Source: an uncultured Clostridium sp. (GTDB lineage: Bacteria; Bacillota; Clostridia; Lachnospirales; Lachnospiraceae). From it: a stretch of 9,126 bases of DNA. The stretch lies in assembly GCA_900547035.1 (NCBI GenBank), contig URFM01000083.1, positions 1-9,126 on the forward strand, given 5' to 3'. A program made the position numbers and the translations under genes. Below are positions 1 to 4,848 of the stretch, piece by piece. Position 1 is the stretch's first letter, and each line of letters starts with the position of its first letter. Below the pieces are notes generated by a model that was given only the letters and a program-made list of their open reading frames with translations, had not been told where the DNA came from and did not search any database.

Positions 1-21
1 CATCAGGGACATTTTCACTTG

Positions 22-30
22 TGGTATACT
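22..30 (+). promoter_or_regulatory. Possible extended -10 element (weak)
   Basis: TGGTATACT at 22-30 fits an extended -10 (TGn followed by TATACT). The expected -35 position (about 2-7, ATCAGG) does not match TTGACA, so any activity would rest on the extended -10. It would start transcription near position 37, upstream of the stronger SRP promoter. An 8-bp direct repeat, GGGACATT, lies at 6-13 and 31-38 on either side. This may be chance. Confidence 0.25.
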
Positions 31-81
31 GGGACATTATCATAAATGGCTTATACAACCCTGGCTGAAGTGGCAGCCCAC

Positions 82-110
82 TTGACAAATATCCCCTGTC
101 GGGTTATACT
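82..110 (+). promoter_or_regulatory. Sigma-A promoter of the SRP RNA gene
   Basis: A consensus TTGACA (82-87) is separated by exactly 17 bases from TATACT (105-110). The predicted start is near 117, about 58 bases before the mature 5' end of the SRP RNA. A longer precursor trimmed afterwards would fit the known maturation of the Bacillus subtilis small cytoplasmic RNA by RNase III. The match to consensus is strong, as expected for an abundant stable RNA. Confidence 0.85.
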
Positions 111-174
111 AAACAAGCGTATTTCCCGTATATCAGCGGCAGGTACGCCCTTTGATTCAATAGTCATAAAGTTT

Positions 175-436
175 CCACGCAGCCGGGGAGCTGGCGGTGC
201 CCTGCACCTGCAATCCGCCTTAGCAGGGGTGATGCTCTGTCCCGGACATCTTGCTGTGAAGCTGCCTTGTGAAAGTGGTGATGACGTTTGGGTCTTGCGC
301 AATGGGAATCCGTGAACCGTGTCAGGGCAGGAATGCAGCAGCACTAAGCGGAACCTTCCATGTGCCGTAAGGCAGCCTGGACTGAGCTAACTGCATGAGT
401 AACGTTCATGGCAACTGTACAAAACAGAGCGCGTGG
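175..436 (+). ncRNA. ffs: Signal recognition particle RNA, large Gram-positive type
   Basis: This is the RNA scaffold of the signal recognition particle. It binds Ffh and helps target nascent membrane and secreted proteins to the Sec machinery. The S-domain helix 8 is clear: GTCAGG at 321-326, a GGAA tetraloop at 330-333, and AGCAGCAC at 337-344. The 5' Alu-like domain is also present, including the GGTGCCCTGCACCTGCAATC block near 195-214 that matches the B. subtilis scRNA. GACGTTTGGGTC near 283-294 and GAGCTAACTGCATGAGTAACG near 384-404 match the same RNA. The ends were set by the closing helix CCACGC (175-180) pairing with GCGTGG (431-436), giving about 262 bases, close to the roughly 270 of Bacillus. 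Firmicutes often carry this RNA just upstream of dnaX; here two protein genes lie between. Open reading frames across this span are shadows. Confidence 0.95.
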
Positions 437-443
437 ATTTAAA

Positions 444-499
444 AAATATGGCGATGGATGTTGGAAGCCGGAAGACTTCTAAGATTCATCGCCATATTT
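444..499 (+). terminator. Long hairpin just 3' of the SRP RNA, probable terminator
   Basis: A perfect 13-bp stem joins 444-456 (AAATATGGCGATG) and 487-499 (CATCGCCATATTT). It continues inward with three pairs, a mismatch, and seven pairs closing on an 8-base loop (468-475). In total there are about 23 pairs in 56 bases, starting eight bases after the mature SRP RNA. The A-rich 5' side and ATTT 3' side resemble an intrinsic terminator, but no long U run follows (ATTTGCTTCATT). It could instead be an RNase III processing or 3'-protecting structure. The hairpin is directly visible; its role is inferred. Confidence 0.6.
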
Positions 500-580
500 G
501 CTTCATTGCCTCTGGTACATGGGAGGAAGAAGCATTCCGTTCCGGGGCTTTTTGGGCATCTATAATTCCGCTAAAAGGCC

Positions 581-610
581 TTGACAACTCCCTATACAAA
601 GGGGTACTAT
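581..610 (+). promoter_or_regulatory. Sigma-A promoter of the Cys/His-rich peptide gene
   Basis: A consensus TTGACA (581-586) lies 18 bases from TACTAT (605-610). The predicted start near 617 leaves a leader of about 39 bases before the ATG at 656. This gives the small gene its own promoter, independent of the SRP RNA upstream. The stretch 500-580 between the SRP hairpin and this promoter shows nothing else I can support. Confidence 0.65.
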
Positions 611-655
611 CACCATAGAAGTATAATGCTGTTGAAACGTTAGGAGGGAAAAAAT

Positions 656-883
656 ATGCATAGAAAATTGTTTGGTATTCTGATGCTGGCCGCATGCCTG
701 ACCTTTGGAACAGGAATTACCGTTATGGCTCATCCGGCCTGCGGATATTCTGCCGAATGGGGCTGCCACGAAAACGTTTCAGGCCATTGCCATGGCAGGA
801 GGCATCATGGATACCGTCATAATACGGATACCTGCCCTTATTGTGACGGACAGTATTCCCAGGCCTGCCCTTACCGGAGCTGA
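656..883 (+). CDS. Small secreted Cys/His-rich peptide of unknown function
   Basis: I do not recognise this 75-residue product. The start is supported by an excellent ribosome binding site (TAGGAGGG, 641-648) eight bases before the ATG, and by its own promoter. Residues 1-25 look like a Sec signal peptide: a basic N-terminus (HRK), a hydrophobic core, and a likely signal peptidase I site after VMA (residue 25). The predicted mature part of about 50 residues holds six cysteines (29, 37, 45, 60, 63, 71) and seven histidines (26, 38, 44, 46, 50, 51, 55), including a CPYC motif at 60-63 and CPY at 71-73. Three of the Cys intervals are eight residues (29-37-45 and 63-71). This suggests extracytoplasmic metal binding or disulfides, which is inference only. 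LAAC at 11-14 could be read as a lipobox, but it would give a very short signal peptide. The gene is monocistronic, lying between two large hairpins. Confidence 0.75.
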   Translation: MHRKLFGILMLAACLTFGTGITVMAHPACGYSAEWGCHENVSGHCHGRRHHGYRHNTDTCPYCDGQYSQACPYRS

Positions 884-901
884 CAGGATATAAGCGGTGA
901 G

Positions 902-972
902 AAATCCGCCTGACTGGGGCCCGAACCTGCTGAGAAAATCGTAACAGTTCGGGACCGCAGCCAGGCGGATTT
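902..972 (+). terminator. Long imperfect hairpin after the small peptide gene, probable terminator
   Basis: AAATCCGCCTG (902-912) pairs with CAGGCGGATTT (962-972). Inside this, 914-916 pairs with 958-960, 918-919 with 955-956, and CCCGAAC (920-926) with GTTCGGG (947-953), closing on a loop of about 20 bases. In total there are about 23 pairs over 71 bases. It begins 18 bases after the stop codon and ends just before the next promoter, so termination of the small gene is the simplest reading. As with the hairpin at 444-499, the U run is short (ATTTGCACTT). Confidence 0.6.
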
Positions 973-976
973 GCAC

Positions 977-1005
977 TTGCTCCCATAGGCCCTTTGCGGT
1001 ATAAT
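977..1005 (+). promoter_or_regulatory. Promoter of the pfk-dnaX gene cluster
   Basis: A perfect TATAAT (1000-1005) has TTGCTC (977-982) 17 bases upstream as a weak -35. The predicted start near 1012 gives a leader of about 65 bases to the preferred phosphofructokinase start. It is the only convincing promoter I see ahead of the long gene train, so it may drive pfk through the cvpA-like gene. Confidence 0.6.
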
Positions 1006-1062
1006 GAGAACATTGAGCGGGGCTTCATATGGCAAAAATGATACGGAAAGAATCCGCGAAAG

Positions 1063-1070
1063 AAAGGAAA
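1063..1070 (+). promoter_or_regulatory. Ribosome binding site deciding the phosphofructokinase start
   Basis: AAAGGAAA lies six to eight bases before the ATG at 1077. The in-frame upstream ATG at 1029 has no comparable site, and it would add 16 residues before the conserved N-terminal strand (RRIGMLTSGGD). The start at 1077 is therefore preferred. Confidence 0.75.
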
Positions 1071-1076
1071 TACCCT

Positions 1077-2156
1077 ATGAGAAGAATTGGAATGCTGACC
1101 AGCGGCGGGGACTGCCAGGCGTTAAACGCCACTATGCGGGGTGTGGCAAAATCCCTGTACAACATGTACGACGACGTAGAGATTATCGGCTTTGAGGACG
1201 GATATAAGGGACTGATTTATGCCAACTATAAGATTATGCAGCCGTCGGATTTTTCCGGGATCCTTACGGAAGGAGGCACCATTTTGGGAACCTCCAGGCA
1301 GCCTTTTAAACAGATGCGGGTTCCGGATGAGAATGGCCTGGATAAGGTGGAATCGATGAAGCATACCTACCGGAAACTGAAACTGAACTGCCTGGTAGTG
1401 CTTGGTGGAAATGGCAGCCAGAAGACGGCCAATATGCTCAGCGAGGAAGGATTAAACGTAGTTTCCCTTCCAAAGACCATTGACAACGACCTTTGGGGAA
1501 CAGAGATGACCTTTGGCTTCCAGAGCGCGGTGAATATCGCCACTAACGCCATTGACTGCATTCATACCACGGCAGCTTCCCACCGCCGGGTATTTATTGT
1601 AGAGGTAATGGGACACAAAGTAGGATGGCTGACCCTTCACGCCGGTATGGCCGGCGGAGCGGATATTATTCTGCTTCCGGAGATTCCCTATGATATTAAT
1701 GTGGTCTGCGATGCGATTACCAGACGCTCAAAAGCAGGAAAGCATTTTTCCATTCTGGCAGTGGCGGAGGGAGCTATTTCAAAGGAAGAAGCGGCTATGA
1801 CCAAAAAGCAGCTGAAGGAAAAAAAGAAGAACGGTCCGGTTTATCCTTCCGTAGCTTATGAAATTGGAGCCAGAATTACAGAGATTACCGGAAGTGAGGT
1901 TCGGGTTACGGTTCCCGGACATACCCAGAGAGGAGGAAGTCCCTGCGCCTATGACCGGGTGATTTCCACTAGACTGGGGGCCGAGGCGGCTCAGCTGATT
2001 GCTGAGGAACAGTACGGATACATGGTGGCTTTCCAGGGAAATGAGATTGTGAAAGTTCCTCTGAAAGAGGTAGCGGGCAAACTAAAAACCGTAGATCCGG
2101 GCTGCGCTATGATCCGGGAGGCCAAGATGGTTGGCATCTGTTTTGGAGATGAGTAA
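1077..2156 (+). CDS. pfkA: 6-phosphofructokinase, ATP-type with an unusual GGNGS motif
   Basis: The product is predicted to phosphorylate fructose 6-phosphate to the 1,6-bisphosphate, the committed step of glycolysis, in the cytoplasm. It is 359 residues from the preferred start. Family motifs in order: nucleotide-binding GGDCQALNA (10-18), GTSR (71-74), GGNGS (110-114), catalytic PKTIDND (132-138), then SHRR and EVMGHKVGW for sugar phosphate binding, and GHTQRGGSP near the C-terminal half. In E. coli PfkA numbering, Gly at position 104 points to ATP rather than pyrophosphate. Lys in place of Gly124 (PKTIDND) is seen in the pyrophosphate-dependent and related actinobacterial branch. The Asp of GGDGS, which helps hold Mg-ATP, is Asn112 here. 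The donor specificity is therefore not certain. The stop codon lies three bases before dnaX, whose ribosome binding site is inside this gene, so the two are probably co-transcribed and coupled. Confidence 0.9.
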   Translation: MRRIGMLTSGGDCQALNATMRGVAKSLYNMYDDVEIIGFEDGYKGLIYANYKIMQPSDFSGILTEGGTILGTSRQPFKQMRVPDENGLDKVESMKHTYRKLKLNCLVVLGGNGSQKTANMLSEEGLNVVSLPKTIDNDLWGTEMTFGFQSAVNIATNAIDCIHTTAASHRRVFIVEVMGHKVGWLTLHAGMAGGADIILLPEIPYDINVVCDAITRRSKAGKHFSILAVAEGAISKEEAAMTKKQLKEKKKNGPVYPSVAYEIGARITEITGSEVRVTVPGHTQRGGSPCAYDRVISTRLGAEAAQLIAEEQYGYMVAFQGNEIVKVPLKEVAGKLKTVDPGCAMIREAKMVGICFGDE

Positions 2157-2159
2157 ACT

Positions 2160-3782
2160 ATGTCCTATACGGCATTGTACCGCAAATGGCGTCCGGTTTC
2201 TTTTGAAGATGTAAAAGGACAGGACCCCATTGTACAGACACTGAAAAATCAAATCACTTCGGAACGGGTAGGCCATGCCTACCTGTTCTGCGGAACAAGA
2301 GGAACGGGAAAAACCAGTATTGCCAAAATATTTGCCAGGGCGGTAAACTGTCAGAACCCGATTAATGGAAGCCCATGTAATGAATGCCCTTCCTGCAAAG
2401 CCATTTTATCGGGCTCTTCCATGAATGTGGTGGAGATTGACGCAGCTTCCAACAACGGCGTGGAAAATATCCGGGATATCCGGGAGCAGGTGCAGTATCC
2501 GCCGACGGATGGGCGTTACCGGGTCTATATTATCGACGAGGTCCACATGCTTTCCATCGGGGCATTCAATGCCCTGTTAAAGACCTTGGAGGAGCCGCCG
2601 TCCTACGTGATTTTTATTCTGGCGACTACAGAAGTGCATAAAATCCCCATCACCATCCTTTCCCGCTGCCAGCGCTACGATTTTAAGCGTATTTCCCTGG
2701 AAACCATAGCGGATCGTTTGCGGGAGCTGACGCGGGCGGAGCAGATTCAGGTGGAGGATAAGGCGCTTTTATATGTGGCAAAGGCGGCGGACGGTTCCCT
2801 GCGTGACGCCTTAAGCCTGCTGGATCAATGCGTGGCCTTCCATTTTGGAACTCTTCTGACCTATGACAATGTGCTGGAGGTGCTGGGGGCCGTGGATTCC
2901 GGCATTTTCAGCCAGATGTTTGGGGCTGTTGTCCGGGGAGATACCCGTCAGGCTATACTGACATTAGAGGAGCTAGTGGTTCAGGGACGGGAGCTGGGGC
3001 AGTTTGTTACGGATTTTATCTGGTATCTGCGTAATTTGCTGCTTTTGAAAAGCACTGATGATGCCGAGGGACTTCTGGACATGTCCACGGAGAACCAGAA
3101 ACAGCTTCAGGAGGATGCGAAACTGGCGGATTCCAACACCCTGATGCGATATATCCGTATTTTCTCGGATTTATCCAATCAGCTTCGTTATGCCAGCCAG
3201 AAACGGGTGCTGATTGAGGTTGCGATTATCCGTCTTACCAAACCGTCCATGGAGGAAAATCTGGATTCCATTCTGGAGCGGCTTAAGTCTCTGGAAGTCC
3301 AGGTGGAGGATTTGGAAGCAAGACCAGCGGGAATCGCGGCGGCTCCGGCGGCGATTTCAGCTACAACAGCCATTGAAACGGCTGGAGGAGCGGCAGCGGA
3401 AGATGCTAAGTCCGGTGTTCAGCCGCCCCGTCAGGTGACACTCCCCAAAGCTCAGCTGGAAGATTTAAGCCTGATTCGCAATGAATGGGGAAAACTTGTG
3501 CGGGCTATGGGCGGAGGCGCCAGAGCCTACCTCAGGGATACGGTGGTAGAACCCAGCGGAGAGAGCTGTTTGACTATTGTATTTATGGACCCAATGAATT
3601 ATGATATGGGAAAGAGACCTACGGTGATCGGGCAGCTGGAATCAATGGTTCAGGAAAAATATGGCCGAACCATTTACTTTAAAACCCGTCTGGCAGCCAG
3701 AGGAGAGGCTCTCAACACGATCTATGTGACTCAGGAGGAACTGGAAGAGAAAATTCACATGGATATTACTTACGAAGAATAA
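2160..3782 (+). CDS. dnaX: DNA polymerase III subunit gamma/tau (clamp loader ATPase)
   Basis: This is the motor subunit of the clamp loader, which uses ATP to place the beta sliding clamp on primed DNA. It is 540 residues. The N-terminal AAA+ part has the typical opening YRKWRP (7-12), Walker A GTRGTGKT (45-52), four zinc-binding cysteines (64, 73, 76, 79), Walker B DEVH (126-129) and the SRC arginine-finger motif (168-170). The collar domain follows to about residue 360. Then come a short coiled coil (about 364-386) and an Ala-rich linker (about 388-420) leading to a C-terminal domain that likely contacts the polymerase. I see no A AAA AAG-type slippery heptamer in frame, so nothing suggests a programmed frameshift to a short gamma form. 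It lies three bases after pfk; the start is supported by GGAG about 12 bases upstream. Confidence 0.97.
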   Translation: MSYTALYRKWRPVSFEDVKGQDPIVQTLKNQITSERVGHAYLFCGTRGTGKTSIAKIFARAVNCQNPINGSPCNECPSCKAILSGSSMNVVEIDAASNNGVENIRDIREQVQYPPTDGRYRVYIIDEVHMLSIGAFNALLKTLEEPPSYVIFILATTEVHKIPITILSRCQRYDFKRISLETIADRLRELTRAEQIQVEDKALLYVAKAADGSLRDALSLLDQCVAFHFGTLLTYDNVLEVLGAVDSGIFSQMFGAVVRGDTRQAILTLEELVVQGRELGQFVTDFIWYLRNLLLLKSTDDAEGLLDMSTENQKQLQEDAKLADSNTLMRYIRIFSDLSNQLRYASQKRVLIEVAIIRLTKPSMEENLDSILERLKSLEVQVEDLEARPAGIAAAPAAISATTAIETAGGAAAEDAKSGVQPPRQVTLPKAQLEDLSLIRNEWGKLVRAMGGGARAYLRDTVVEPSGESCLTIVFMDPMNYDMGKRPTVIGQLESMVQEKYGRTIYFKTRLAARGEALNTIYVTQEELEEKIHMDITYEE

Positions 3783-3790
3783 GGAAAAAA

Positions 3791-3804
3791 GCGGGACACC
3801 CCGC
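3791..3804 (+). terminator. Small GC-rich hairpin after dnaX, possible attenuator
   Basis: GCGGG (3791-3795) pairs with CCCGC (3800-3804) around a 4-base loop. It is preceded by six A residues and followed by the A/T-rich ATATTTATATAT. It sits nine bases after the dnaX stop, in the 75-base gap before ybaB. The stem is short and the U tract is interrupted, so partial termination or mRNA processing is more likely than a full stop. The downstream genes seem to belong to the same operon. Confidence 0.35.
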
Positions 3805-3857
3805 ATATTTATATATCAATGTAATTGTAACAGGAAATAACAGGAGGAATTACAGCC

Positions 3858-4214
3858 ATGGCAAAACGTGGAGGATTTCCGGGCGGCATGCCCGGCAATA
3901 TGAGTAATTTAATGAAACAGGCCCAGCGCATGCAGCGCCAGATGGAGGAGACCACCAAGGAACTGGAGGCAAAGGAGTACACGGCCAATGCGGGCGGCGG
4001 CGCGGTGAGCGTCACCGTATCCGGGAAGAAGGAGATTCTTTCCGTAAAACTTTCCCCTGAAGTGGTGGATCCGGAGGATATTGAGATGTTGGAGGATTTG
4101 ATTGTAGCGGCAGCCAATGAGGCGCTCCGGCAGATGGAGGCGGACAGCAGTGAGGCGATGTCCCGCCTTACCGGCGGATTAGGGGGCGCTCTGGGCGGAG
4201 GATTCCCCTTCTAA
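3858..4214 (+). CDS. ybaB: YbaB/EbfC family nucleoid-associated protein
   Basis: This is a small dimeric DNA-binding protein of the YbaB/EbfC family, encoded between dnaX and recR in very many bacteria. It is 118 residues. It opens with a Gly/Pro/Met-rich stretch ([11 protein letters not shown], about 5-15) and has a helical region [15 protein letters not shown] beta-rich core follows ([36 protein letters not shown] is its centre, split here as AVSVTVSG and VKLSPEVVD). It ends in a helix plus a Gly-rich tail ([13 protein letters not shown]). The start has a perfect CAGGAGG (3841-3847) ten bases upstream. The stop codon overlaps the recR start by one base (TAATG). The family is tied to nucleoid organisation and possibly to recombination repair alongside RecR, but its exact role is not settled. 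Confidence 0.95.
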   Translation: MAKRGGFPGGMPGNMSNLMKQAQRMQRQMEETTKELEAKEYTANAGGGAVSVTVSGKKEILSVKLSPEVVDPEDIEMLEDLIVAAANEALRQMEADSSEAMSRLTGGLGGALGGGFPF

Positions 4215-4810
4215 TGGATTATTACAGCAGTCAGATTACAAAATTAATTGAAGAATTATCTAAGCTCCCCGGTGTGGGAGCAAAATCCGCTCAGCGCCTG
4301 GCTTTTCACATTATTAATATGCCTAAGGAGCAGGTGGAAGAGCTGGCCGGGGCTATGACGGAGGCCAGAAACCACATCCGTTATTGCCGGGAATGTTTTA
4401 CGCTGACCGATCAGGAGCTGTGTCCCATTTGCAGCAGCGATAAGCGCAACCATAAGATCATTATGGTGGTGGAAAATACCAGAGATTTGGCCGCCTATGA
4501 AAAAACGGGAAAATACGATGGCGTATATCATGTGCTTCACGGAGCAATATCCCCCATGCTAGGTATCGGCCCTGGAGATATCAAGCTGAAGGAACTGATG
4601 CAGAGGCTCCAGTCGGATGTGGAGGAAGTGATCATTGCCACAAATTCCAGTCTGGAAGGAGAAACCACGGCAATGTATCTCAGCAAGCTGATTAAGCCCA
4701 CTGGAATCAAAGTAACAAGGATTGCCAGCGGCGTGCCGGTGGGCGGAGATCTGGAATACATAGACGAGGTAACCCTGCTTCGCGCCCTGGAGGGCAGAAC
4801 GGAGCTGTGA
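4214..4810 (+). CDS. recR: Recombination mediator protein RecR
   Basis: RecR works with RecO (and RecF) to load RecA onto single-stranded DNA at gaps in the cytoplasm. It is 198 residues, the usual length. Domains in order: a helix-hairpin-helix with [15 protein letters not shown] (18-32), a four-cysteine zinc finger (58, 61, 70, 73), a Toprim domain starting at [11 protein letters not shown] (82-92, Glu87 as the Toprim acidic residue) with the conserved HGAISPM and [12 protein letters not shown] segments, and the C-terminal [18 protein letters not shown]. All expected key residues are present. The start overlaps the ybaB stop, with GGAGG (4197-4201) inside ybaB as its ribosome site, so translation is probably coupled. 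Confidence 0.97.
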   Translation: MDYYSSQITKLIEELSKLPGVGAKSAQRLAFHIINMPKEQVEELAGAMTEARNHIRYCRECFTLTDQELCPICSSDKRNHKIIMVVENTRDLAAYEKTGKYDGVYHVLHGAISPMLGIGPGDIKLKELMQRLQSDVEEVIIATNSSLEGETTAMYLSKLIKPTGIKVTRIASGVPVGGDLEYIDEVTLLRALEGRTEL

Positions 4811-4833
4811 AGCTTCGGGAAAGAGGCAGGATG

Positions 4834-4839
4834 AGGGAG
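4834..4839 (+). promoter_or_regulatory. Ribosome binding site favouring the 4849 start of the TPR protein
   Basis: AGGGAG lies nine bases before the ATG at 4849. Other in-frame starts are GTG 4807 (overlapping the recR stop by four bases), ATG 4831 and ATG 4840, the last with AGGCAGG nine bases upstream. The 4849 start is preferred because the sequence after it (MDKYEFNV) is how I recall relatives beginning. The extra upstream residues ([13 protein letters not shown]) look like translated leader. Confidence 0.55.
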
Positions 4840-4848
4840 ATGGGCAAG

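Noticed and set aside
46..315. Plus-strand open frame of 89 codons (and a minus-strand frame at 51-344)
   Set aside because: Both run through the SRP RNA and its promoter, and the RNA structure fully explains the sequence. Neither has a convincing ribosome site.
433..618. Plus-strand open frame of 61 codons
   Set aside because: It starts in the last bases of the SRP RNA and runs through the 444-499 hairpin and the next promoter, with no ribosome site or recognisable motif.
723..1028. Minus-strand frame of 101 codons opposite the small peptide gene
   Set aside because: It lies antisense to a better-supported gene and across the 902-972 hairpin, with no ribosome site or family resemblance.
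1029..1076. Upstream ATG extending phosphofructokinase by 16 residues
   Set aside because: It has no ribosome site, and the added residues do not belong to the conserved N-terminal strand. The ATG at 1077 has a good site.
3300..3440. Possible programmed frameshift in dnaX giving a short gamma form
   Set aside because: No in-frame slippery heptamer of the A AAA AAG type is present near the Ala-rich linker.
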